A stretch of DNA of 64,000 bases from Acheta domesticus. Lineage: Eukaryota; Arthropoda; Insecta; Orthoptera; Gryllidae. This document shows positions 55,076 to 64,000 of the stretch, piece after piece. The notes under the pieces were generated by a model, which ran no database searches, was not told where the DNA came from, and was given only the letters and a program-made list of their open reading frames with translations. The stretch spans positions 125,793,355 to 125,857,354 of the forward strand of contig JAHLJT010009436.1 of the NCBI GenBank assembly GCA_031308135.1. The letters run 5' to 3'. How positions within the stretch are numbered: the stretch's first letter is position 1; each line of letters opens with the position of its first letter. Both the position numbers and the translations under genes were made by a program.

Positions 55076-56105
55076 AGTTCATTAAAAAAAACTACAATTT
55101 GTACGTATTCTCAACGTATTGATGCATTTTGTTTTCATTGAATCCCCAAACCTTACAGTACAAATAAAATTAGAATGTAGTTGACATTTCGGTAGGGAAG
55201 GTGGGGCGGCGTTGCCGCACACTGCACTTTCTACCACGTGCTCTCAACACTAACTAGACAAACAGAAGAAAGAATTGTTGAGAAACGCGTAACAAGTTTG
55301 TTTGTAGCTTTTGTTTGCTCGTAAATTTGTTCTCTAATTTCAGGTGACAACAATGCGCAAATACCAAAGCTTCTAATTTGCTGTGCTCTAGATTACGGTG
55401 AAATGAGTCCAATGAGGGTTTCTCCCTTAAACATACGATTTAAATGCAACACAAAAGAAATTTTGAGAAAAATTGAGGGCGGCTATTCCACTTGTGAAAT
55501 TAAAACGGCCAATAGTCTTTAGCTCACACACAAAATGTCCGAATAAAGACAGTGTATCAAAAAAATTTATAGCTTTTTCACCGAGTTTCATTCCGCTCCT
55601 CCCTGCTGGCCAAAAATAATCTGCAATTCCTTCGGAGGCGTATGTATCGATTGCTTCGTTGATTTATAATAAACCGCGCATGTATTATAACATAACCTCT
55701 TTTATTTTGGTATGTTTTCAGTTCATGATAATTTTATAGGAACGTTTATTTCCATAATATGATATTATCACCGGACACAGCGTTGTAATACAATACTGCG
55801 ATGTGGCAGTTTGAGATTTTTTTAAAATTCTGAACCAAGTAAATTTACAATCTATTTTACATTCAAATAATTAGTAAATATGCTAACATTGGTAATTAAA
55901 GACAGTGACAATGACAATGACAGTTTGTGGGTAAAAGTATCCTAGTGGCACATTTCACCGTCTTCTTGCGTCTAGAACAGAAAGAGTCAATTTAGTGTTC
56001 ATGAGTCAAAATGAATATATTTGATTGTACATGTGGAGACCAATTTGAAAATCTATAATGGAGTTGCAAGGGCGTAATTCTGAATAATCGGTAGGGTTCT
56101 TCACT
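55076..56105. other. No gene seen
   Basis: Moderately AT-rich DNA with a short GC-rich patch (GGTGGGGCGGCGTTGCCGCA, 55200-55219). No convincing ORF, RNA or repeat boundary was recognised. Confidence 0.45.
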
Positions 56106-56106
56106 A

Positions 56107-56905
56107 TTATCTAAGAGGTTGATGGCTAGAAAATTTGGGTGCGTTTCCAGACGTTGAACATAGCTGGAGCTGCTTGTTTCGATTCTTTCGAAGACTCGGT
56201 ACTTTTAAGTCCCTGTGTAGCGTTGTGTTTGAGATATACCACGGTGCTGCAGCAATCATCCTAAGAGGTTTTGATTGAAATTTTTCTAAAATGGAGAGAT
56301 TTGATGTGGTTGTCGTGCCCCAGATTTGGATGCCGTAGTTCCAAATAGGAATTATTATTGTTTTATAAATCAATAATTTATTGTCTATGGATAGCTTCAA
56401 ATGGTATCCTCGTAGCCAGTACAGTCTTTTCACTTGTAGTTGAAGTTGCTTCTTCTTGGCTTGTATGTGGTATTTCGAGGTAAGCCCATTGTACAGATGT
56501 ATACCTAAATACTTCACACTTTCAACTTGCAAAATTGGTTATTATTGATGTTTACGATGGGGCATGTTTGTCTTCTCAAAGTGAAAGTAATATGAGCTGA
56601 CTTGCTTTCGTTAATTTTTATTTTCCACTTGTTGCCCATTCTTCGATCAACACTAGATGCTCTTGTAGTTTTCTTGATGCTTCAATTGGGTCATCATCCT
56701 TGGCTAATATGGCAGTATCATCTGCAAATGTAGCTATTGTAGTGTTTTCAGTTTCGGTATATCTGACGCGTATAGCTGGTGCAAGACTGGACCGAGCACA
56801 CTACCTTGGGGTACTCCGGATTGGATTGGAGAGAGATTGGATAATTCGTATTTTTACTTAATTTGGAATGTTCGGTGGGAGAGGTAAGATCTGAAGATAC
56901 TGAAA
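56107..56905 (-). pseudogene. Jockey-clade LINE, RT palm to C-terminus fragment
   Basis: Minus strand: [20 protein letters not shown] (about 56845-56780), then in a shifted frame TTIATFADDTAILAKDDDP with the FADD catalytic box (about 56745-56690), and 56532-56107 ESVKYLGIHLYNGLTSKYHI, YKTIIIPIWNYGIQIWGT, LRMIAAAPWYISNTTLHRDL. These blocks are characteristic of Jockey-type elements. At least two frameshifts; both ends are truncated. Confidence 0.82.
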
Positions 56906-58239
56906 TATGGATACGTCAAGGAGCGTCAGCGGCTATTAAGAAGTTTAAAGCTGGCTATCTTTAGTTTGAGAATTCAGAAAATGACAGCCGGGAGAATCAA
57001 TTCAAATTCCAAAGATAATCAATAAACTCAGTATTTTCATTAACGAATATTTTATCTCCTAAATGCTTCTTAGTGTATCACGATATTTAGAACTAGCGTA
57101 CCCGTGCGAGAACTCTCGCATGTTAAAACCGACCCTTTCCCTATCCATTTGTCTATCCTTTCAATTAAGAAGGAAAGTTGTTAATAAAACATGTTTATTT
57201 TTTTATTGTATCAATGTAACTTCTAATGTACTTGCAGAATAATCAAACAAAAATAACAATACAATTGATCTTGGAAACAAATTTTCAATAAAAGTTTATT
57301 CAGTATTATAGAGAGATGTTCTCGGAACAATTCATACTTCTTTAAAAATAACTTAGAAGAAATTATTCACTCCTCCTTGAAAGTTAACTCGCTTTCCTTG
57401 ATAGTCACAAACATAATAGAACAGATTTTACTCTTTGGAAAGCAAAGCAAAGTAAAGTAGTGCATAAATACCGATCGAGCAGGTAAAATCCTACTCTTTG
57501 CAACATTACTTGAAATTCCTTGATTTGTTATGAGGAATAGAGGGGGGTTTGAAGAATTCAGGTTGCCAGCTTGCTGGGGTGCCGAAAATTTGAAAACTTA
57601 TTTGTGTATTAAAAGTATTGGATTATTTTCAGCGTTCTTACGTACTTCAAGAAAAGCAATTTCGATGCCAAAAATAATCAAACTAATATTTTCACCTTTG
57701 AGTTCTAAATACAATTTGTTACCATTGGAAACAATTTAGTAGGCTTAGACTTCACTTCGGTACATGGAATGTTACTCAAACAATGTTTGCATATTGAATA
57801 TCTTAACGAACCGACACCTTGAGTTTAATATCAAACGGTGTATTATTTACAATATGAGTTTGCAGCTGGGCGTTGATGTACATACTTCCAGACATCACCA
57901 GCATTTAAATCGTGCCTTTGGACTGCGAATGTTGGTAGTTATCGAGTGACTTCTCCTATTCTTTCTATAATTTTAAATTTACTTGCTTTTTTTAATTAAT
58001 TCACGTAGTATTGTAGGCCAGCGTGATTTGATTTTTGTTTTTCATTTATTTCAAGCTATTTTACTTTAGCTAGTTTAAAACGTTTCTTCATTTGTGTTGT
58101 GCCACACACAAGTTTTCCCCTACTATCTCCGCGTACCCGTGCGAGAACTCTCACATGTTAGACCCTATGTTAGATCCCTAACCTATATTTCCATTTTAAG
58201 AGGGGAAGTAGTTAACGAAACGTGTTTATTTCAACAATG
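56906..58239. other. AT-rich sequence with a direct repeat pair
   Basis: GCGTACCCGTGCGAGAACTC occurs at about 57106 and 58132, each followed by about 100 bp of similar sequence (CTCxCATGTTA, AGTTxTTAAxxAAACxTGTTTATTT), same orientation, about 1.03 kb apart. This could be two copies of a short repeat or remnants of terminal direct repeats. No gene. Confidence 0.5.
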
Positions 58240-58700
58240 AAATTCCGTTTCGCGCACGCGAATTTCTGTCAATTACGTGTCATTGTTGTACCTTGATGTA
58301 GCTGTATGAAAAGAAGTTATAATTGTCAAATTTATGTTGATATTTGCATGAAAATATATAGTTTTTGCACCAAATGCCTGTACCATTTGTAGTGAGTAGA
58401 GTATTTCGCATGAATCTAGAATACTCTTTTCTAATCATTGCCCTATCAAATGCATTTATGTATTGTCCGGGGTATCAGGCTTCCTTTTGCAATACAAGTT
58501 TACAAAACTTTCGTAATTTACTTTTATGCAATTGTTGAATTCACATAGTTCTGACAACACTGCGATGGAAACAATAAGTTGTTCGCTCTTAGATGAATTG
58601 GATATTTTCAAATAATTGCTGAGATGTTAGTAGCGCAGAAAGCGCAATATTTCAATAATACGTAGTTGTTTCCAATAATGCGCGAAGTATGTGCTGTTGT
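58240..58700 (+). repeat. Dispersed repeat, copy B
   Basis: Direct homologue of 28735-29230; both end near a GTxGxxxCACTAGTT sequence that also borders R1 copies. Confidence 0.7.
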
Positions 58701-58734
58701 GGCTCCACTAGTTTTGAAAGATTTCTCACGCCGT

Positions 58735-59110
58735 TAATATGCACATTTCTAGCAATTTGTAAGCACTATTGGGATTTGTTAGTTAATGTGCTTCAAATGA
58801 ACTTTTTGAATCACAAAAATATTCCTGTGAAAAAGAGCTTTAATTTTTCGCACTTACAGTAGTACTTTCGCTCTTACAGTAGTGCAATTTTCTTAAAAAC
58901 GGCTCCAAATTTTTCAAAGAAAATTGCCATTTAGGACCAGGTTTTACTATTTTATAATATTCTTAAAATAATATTTCCGTTCTATTTTTTTTTAAAAAAA
59001 AAAACTGAAAAATTAAGAAAATGTGACGATTGATGGCAGCTGGCATGAGTATGAAGTCCGAATAGCTAGCCGAGACCAAAGGAAATAGAAAACTAATACT
59101 GTAATATACA
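58735..59110 (+). repeat. R1 repeat, partial
   Basis: R1 module sequence (AAAAACGGCTCCAAATTTTTC near 58895; GCAGCTGGCATGAGT near 59034; GAAATAGAAAACTAATACTG near 59080) in the orientation of the 13.6 kb copy, without the ACTTTCCCGTATACG end. Confidence 0.6.
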
Positions 59111-60166
59111 AAAGATTACAAGAAAACAAACACCGCGCTTTAATCTGGACGGTTGCGAAGCGATTACTAGGTAACGAATGTTTGTTTACGTGCAGGAGGG
59201 GGCTCTGAACTAGAGTTTGGTTTTGTTGAGAGGCATCGTGGTGGTAGCTGCGCGAAGGTGGGCTGATTAATTTAAGTGTGGGACATCGCCGTGTTATATG
59301 TAATAGGGAGAATAGAATTTGGAACAGTAGTGGAAACAATTCTTGCAAGGAGTTAATTAAAACATCAAGAGAGAAGCAGACGACTTCGGCGACGACCGGC
59401 GCGAAGAGGGATTTTAGGCGCGGAAGCCAAGGGTGATGTGAACTGCGGTGGCCTCATTTCACAACGCCTAGACAATTTCGGTACCGTTATTAACTAGACG
59501 CATACAATCAATAGAACTTATATTGTTAAACAATATTCAAATCATTTCAATAAATGAAATTATTGTTGTGCCAATTTATACGCAATTCTTTGTAATAGAA
59601 ATAATTTCAGACTTCAGGTTTCTCTGTACAGAGGGCAACTCGGTGACAACCAGCCTGCAGGTAAGCGTGGTGTCACCGTATAGAACACAGAAACTGAGCT
59701 AGCGAATTAAAGTAAATAATTCATTCATTATTTTATCACAATACGGGAAAGTCAACTGTGACCAATCTATTTACACTGCGATGACGTTCCGGCTACACTC
59801 TATAACCATCTTCAGACATTTGGTTTGGAAAATGATTTATTGCAGTTGGAATATTGGATTTAATCATTCGGTTTATGTCTAAAGTCTCTGATATAATTCA
59901 CGCGCCTTTCCGCGGTTCCTGGTCCAGAATCTATAGTCGACGGAAATACAGGATATGCCTTGTCTCAATTTGATGTCTCGAGACAGAGTTTAGTTTTTGA
60001 AATTGTTCGTTTATGTTCCTTTGATGTTCATGTACTATTGTTTAAGTTTTCTGACGGTTTGACCAATATAAGCTTTGGGTATTGAGTACAATTGATGTAT
60101 TGATACATCTTGTTTCTCCATTTTCTAAATCTTACATTTTGTTATTTTTAATGATTTTTTCTTCGG
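59111..60166. other. Unassigned; candidate short exon at 59611-59660
   Basis: 59120-59470 is relatively GC-rich but lacks an extended ORF. 59611-59660 is bounded by AAATAATTTCAG and GTAAGCG and is open in one frame (LQVSLYRGQLGDNQPA), so it could be a short exon; nothing adjacent supports a gene. Confidence 0.25.
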
Positions 60167-62480
60167 AAAGGGTCCCCCCCGATAAGATGGTAAAAAGTTC
60201 CCCTCAACCAAATTACATATGAGTGGTTACACTATAATTCTAACATAAAAATAATATTTTGAAAGGTTTCTTAGCCTCCGTCCTACCACCCACACCCCTA
60301 TACAGCCAAAAACGTGTTTTTTTAATTTCAATTTTTTTCGACAACTTAACACTATTTTATCAGACTGAAAAAAATATGATAAATAAGAACACAACTTGGA
60401 CTAACAGAAAAATATTTTTAATATTTTCTCAGGCCCAAATTCAAACACAAAAAAAATATTTTCGAAAAAAAATATCAAGAAATATTTTTTTATTGTGTCT
60501 TAGAAGCCTGGAACAGGCTCGAAAAAAATGTCAAAGGTTCCTCTTTACACACAAATTGTTGTGTATTTTTTTCAGATTTTTCCAATTACTGGGCTGTGCA
60601 GTTAAAAAAATAAAACAATTTTCCCGCCTTTAAAGCACCTGGACTTTCAATATACTTTGAAACTGACTGCAACGGTTCTCTGCATTTATTTTAGTGTTTA
60701 TTATACATTTGTATACATTGCTGTATCACCCAATAAAGTTTTGATTTTGGAATATACTTACGAAGTATCATTTTTAAAGCTTTCTAATCGTTTGCATAAG
60801 TAATCGTATGCTACGGAAAGACGATAGTTTTGGCAATTTATAAGAAACAATCGACACAAAACCTTGTAAGTGTGGATAAAGAATTACACCCCATCCTACA
60901 TCAAACAGATTTTAGAAGAAAAAATAGAAGTTTGCAGATTATGACATGCAAAAAAAGATTATTGTAACACACATTATAATGGTAAATAACTCGGAAGCCA
61001 TGCTTCCTAGGCCTTTTAAACCAGGTTTGCTTGTCTCATGGGGACACGCCTTTTTTTTTTATTTTTTTTAGAACAAGTAAATTCTAACGCACATGTTTTG
61101 GGTGACGGGTAGATGACAAATGGGGAAATGATCAAAGACATTTCGTGTGCAGGATAGATGGGGGACAGTGGGGAAGTGAAGGGGAATATATTAGGCCCCG
61201 ATTATGTTGTTGGGATGAATTTTTCAAAATACCACTTTCATGATCATCCCATTTTACAATTTTCCATATTAGTTCTTTTGGGTGCGCCTTTTCCGTAGCA
61301 CACATGGACAGAAAAGAGAAGCCAATATCAATGTGTCTCCATATTTATACGTATACAAGAACAAATACTTAGGTAAAGGAAAGACAACTTTTTCTCTAGT
61401 CTGAAACAATCTACAGACGTGAGACCACAGGCTTCCGCAACCAGTGCGTTACTATTTATCTGTCCGGGAGGCACCGCATTCTGGGCTCAGTTGTCAACGT
61501 TTTAGCTGCTATTCTGTGGCCTTCCTCCTCAAGCAAGGTCGCACGTGCTTAGGACACGGCAACTGCCGAACTGCCAAGTGGTTGACTACAAATGTCTTAG
61601 TTTTTTTTAAAAACTATGACCCAGCTATTAAAAAATATGAAAAAAAATTCACAAGCATTCTGAGATGAAGTTTGAAGATTATTTTCGTGCCAGTGTCTGT
61701 GTTCTAAGACAAGTAAAACAGTTCTTGTAAATCTGGGTTTAACCTCTTCCCCTTCATTTTTCCACATGTCCCCCAATTATCCCTCAAATATGACGGAATT
61801 ATTATTTAATAAACTGCCAAACACTATTATCTTTCCTTAGCGTATGATATTCTCATACAAATGATTAGAAAGCTTTAAAAATGATACTTCGTAAGTATAT
61901 TCCAAAATCAAAACTTTATTGGGTGATACAGCAATGTATACAAATGTATAATAAACACTAAAATAAATGCAGAGAACCGTTGCAGTCAGTTTCAAAGTAT
62001 ATTGAAAGTCCAGGTGCTTTAAAGGCGGGAAAATGGTTTTTATTTTTTAACTGCAGCCCAGTAATTGGAAAAATCTGAAAAAAAATACACAACAATTTGT
62101 GTTGTAAAGAGGAACCTTGACATTTTTTTCGAGCCTGTTCCAGGCTTCTAAGACACAATAAAAAATATTTCTGATATTTATTTTTCGAAAATATTTTTTG
62201 TGTTCGAATTTGGGCCTGAGAAAATATTAAAAATATTTTTCTGTAGTCCAAGTTGTGTTCTTATTATCATATTTTTTTCAGTCTGCTAAAATAGTGTTAA
62301 GTTGTCGAAAAAAAATTGAAATTAAAAAAAACACGTTTTTGGCTGTATAGGGGTGTGGGTGGTAGGACGGAGGCTAAGAAACCTTTCAAAAATATTATTT
62401 TATGTTAGAAGTATAGTGTAACCACTCATATGTAATTTGGTTGAGGGGACTTTTTACCATATTATCGGGGGGGACCCTTT
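60167..62480. mobile_element. Element with about 670 bp inverted arms
   Basis: The left arm (60167-60845) and right arm (61807-62480) are near-identical inverted copies, both starting AAAGGGTCCCCCCCGATAA at the outer edge and ending around GGCAxTTTATxA inside. The central 0.96 kb has no recognisable transposase. Long inverted arms are typical of foldback or Mutator-like non-autonomous elements. I found no matching target duplication in the immediate flanks. Each arm contains an AATAAA, and transcription across it would give a long hairpin RNA. The ORFs in the arms are mirror copies of low-complexity sequence. Confidence 0.8.
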
Positions 62481-62499
62481 GTGTGTACAAATCCATAAT

Positions 62500-62808
62500 T
62501 TTGTCCTTTTGAAAACATTTCTTAAATTTGGAGGACTTTGAAGCGCACAGAGACATTTTCAATTTTTTTCAAAAATGGCTTCGTAATTTGCTTTTAATTT
62601 CTTGTAAGAAGGAAGTAAAATACACTTATAAAAGTTGGCAAATGGCCGAATTTCACGGTACACTAAAGTTTGAAACTTCTTAAAGTTTGATTTTTCGGCT
62701 CTTCTACAACTTAAAAGATTAAAGATACAAATTTTTGATCCAAAAAAATTGTTTCCATATTTAGTTCTTTCATCAGGACATGTTACACTCGTTTTATGCA
62801 ACTAAAGA
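62500..62808 (-). repeat. R1 repeat fragment
   Basis: TTCAAAAATGGCTTCGTAATTT, TAAAATACACTTATAAAAG, GGCCGAATTTCACGG and TTTTCGGCTCTTCTACAACTT are the R1 landmark order; both ends are missing. Confidence 0.55.
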
Positions 62809-62809
62809 A

Positions 62810-63110
62810 ATCTAGACAGCAGAGCTTGTATGCTTCCGAGCATGAGACAAACGAACAGTGCATTTAAAGATCAGAGTAGACTTTCAAGCTTACCCGGAAC
62901 TTCGTCTTTATGTAATGTTCCCAGTACCTAACAATTAGAAAACGCTGTGGCAGGAAATTGCTGTGGGGTACAGTATGTTACGAGTACCTATCAAGAGACA
63001 TTCTTATCTGATGTCTCTTGACAGTTTGTAAAATTAAAATACAAAGCTATTACATTGTCGGAAAATATTGTAAAAAGATCAAGGAAGATAAATACTAATT
63101 TTATTTTTAT
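62810..63110. repeat. Repeat copy holding the empty AATT site
   Basis: Homologous to 35810-35985 joined to 42260-42400. At 62950-62962 it reads GGCAGGAAATTGCTG, with one AATT where the occupied copy has AATT, the transposon and AATT again. Confidence 0.75.
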
Positions 63111-63314
63111 TGTGGGAAAGTTATCTGATGATGCTTTTATCATATTCAATAGATCCAGAAAACAGGTGTTCACAGAAACACATATGTTGAGTGTCCATGA
63201 CAGCGATTGTTTATCAAACGTCTCCCTAGTTTATCATTAATAGTTTGTGAGTCATCCTCTCTGTTATCAATATGATTTCAACAAACATATATGTTGGATA
63301 CTTTGAATGACTTT

Positions 63315-64000
63315 TTAACAAAACTAGTGGTGCTACAGACTTTCCCGTATATGTTCTATTTCATTTGGCCTCGGCTAGCGGACTAGACCACATATTTGCC
63401 AGCTGTATCTATCGCCGCCCAAAGTACATTTCGATTTCTAATGGTAGAAAGGAAATATTAATTTTATAATATAAAAGAGCACTAAAACCACATCCTCATG
63501 CGAAATCTGAAGCTCTTTTTTATAGAAAAGTTTTTGTTTCGAAAAACTCATTTGAAGTCATTTGAAGCACTATAACTCACAAATACATAGTGTTGACAAA
63601 TTGCTGGAAATGTGTATATTAACGGTATGAAAGACATTTCAACAATACATTTGTGTAATTTTTGAAAAAAACAACAACAAAAAATCCATAAAATGAACTT
63701 TACGTTGTATTAAGAGTGCAATTAACACTATCCGTTCGCAAAGATTGCAGAAAACCTTGGAGCTATTTATGAGAAAATGGCGTTTGAGCGTCTCTGAAAT
63801 GAGGAATTTTATCTAGTTTTCACAGAAAACGTTTGACTTTTCGAAAAATATATGATATTATTTAAAGCACATGTACTCATAAATATAATAATGTGAACAA
63901 TAGCCTCTACATACATATAACGAGGTGAGAGACAAGTAAAAAAATACATTTAGTAATTATGAGAACACAAAATGATTGAGCAATTGGGCGTTATGTCATG
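63315..64000 (-). repeat. R1 repeat, running off the right edge
   Basis: Starts beside CTAGTGGTGCTACAGACTTTCCCGTAT at about 63326 and follows the orientation of the 49.4 kb copy, through GAGAAAATGGCGTTTGAGCG near 63772, until the window ends. Confidence 0.65.

Noticed and set aside
60259..62251. Paired 97-124 codon ORFs as a gene family
   Set aside because: They are mirror copies within the inverted arms, Lys/Phe-rich and low-complexity.

Overview
The window looks like insect nuclear DNA: AT-rich, intron-rich and dominated by transposable elements (TEs). One clear host gene is visible, a fatty acyl-CoA reductase (FAR) on the minus strand. Its first five recognisable coding exons lie at about 26.5, 12.0, 11.6, 3.6 and 3.2 kb, with matching splice phases, and encode about 384 residues; the C-terminal exon(s) were not found and probably lie beyond the left edge. 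No species call is possible from sequence alone; the TE mix (mariner, Tc1, piggyBac, hAT, gypsy, several LINEs) fits a large-genome insect.

Region 1-26.5 kb is the FAR gene and its introns. The 7.9 kb intron (3.6-11.6 kb) holds a mariner-like element (4863-7784) whose transposase N-terminus is split by a 2.1 kb element with CATGGAGG ends and a TTACATG target duplication; inside that insertion is a candidate two-exon 63-residue ORF. The 14.2 kb first intron is about 90 percent TE: a Tc1-like element (12315-13504), a 1.6 kb repeat called R1 here (13615-16540) carrying a 1.3 kb hAT-type non-autonomous element with an exact 8 bp target duplication, and a three-level nest in which a LINE is interrupted by a gypsy-type LTR element (17809-25081) that is itself interrupted in its protease by a piggyBac element (20743-23457).

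Region 26.5-35 kb is repeats: an R1 copy with a long CTGTCCGT microsatellite, a broken THAP-domain gene, and a GC-rich stretch with LTR-like signals. Region 35.9-42.3 kb is the most interesting part: a DNA transposon with about 30 bp terminal inverted repeats and AATT target duplications. Its unnamed, RNase-H-like transposase is cut into pieces by a LINE and by a 155 bp insert with its own 9 bp target duplication and a hammerhead-like core. A diverged paralogue of its insertion site, without the element, lies at 62.81-63.1 kb and shows a single AATT.

Region 42.3-64 kb holds more LINE remains (43.4-46.4, 53.0-55.1, 56.1-56.9 kb), a full-length R1 copy (49449-51042), a second truncated piggyBac-type element (51.05-52.75 kb) and a 2.3 kb element with about 670 bp inverted arms (60167-62480). 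No other host gene is supported. Apart from FAR, and possibly the small spliced ORF, the coding signal is decayed TE protein; the genes do not form a pathway together.
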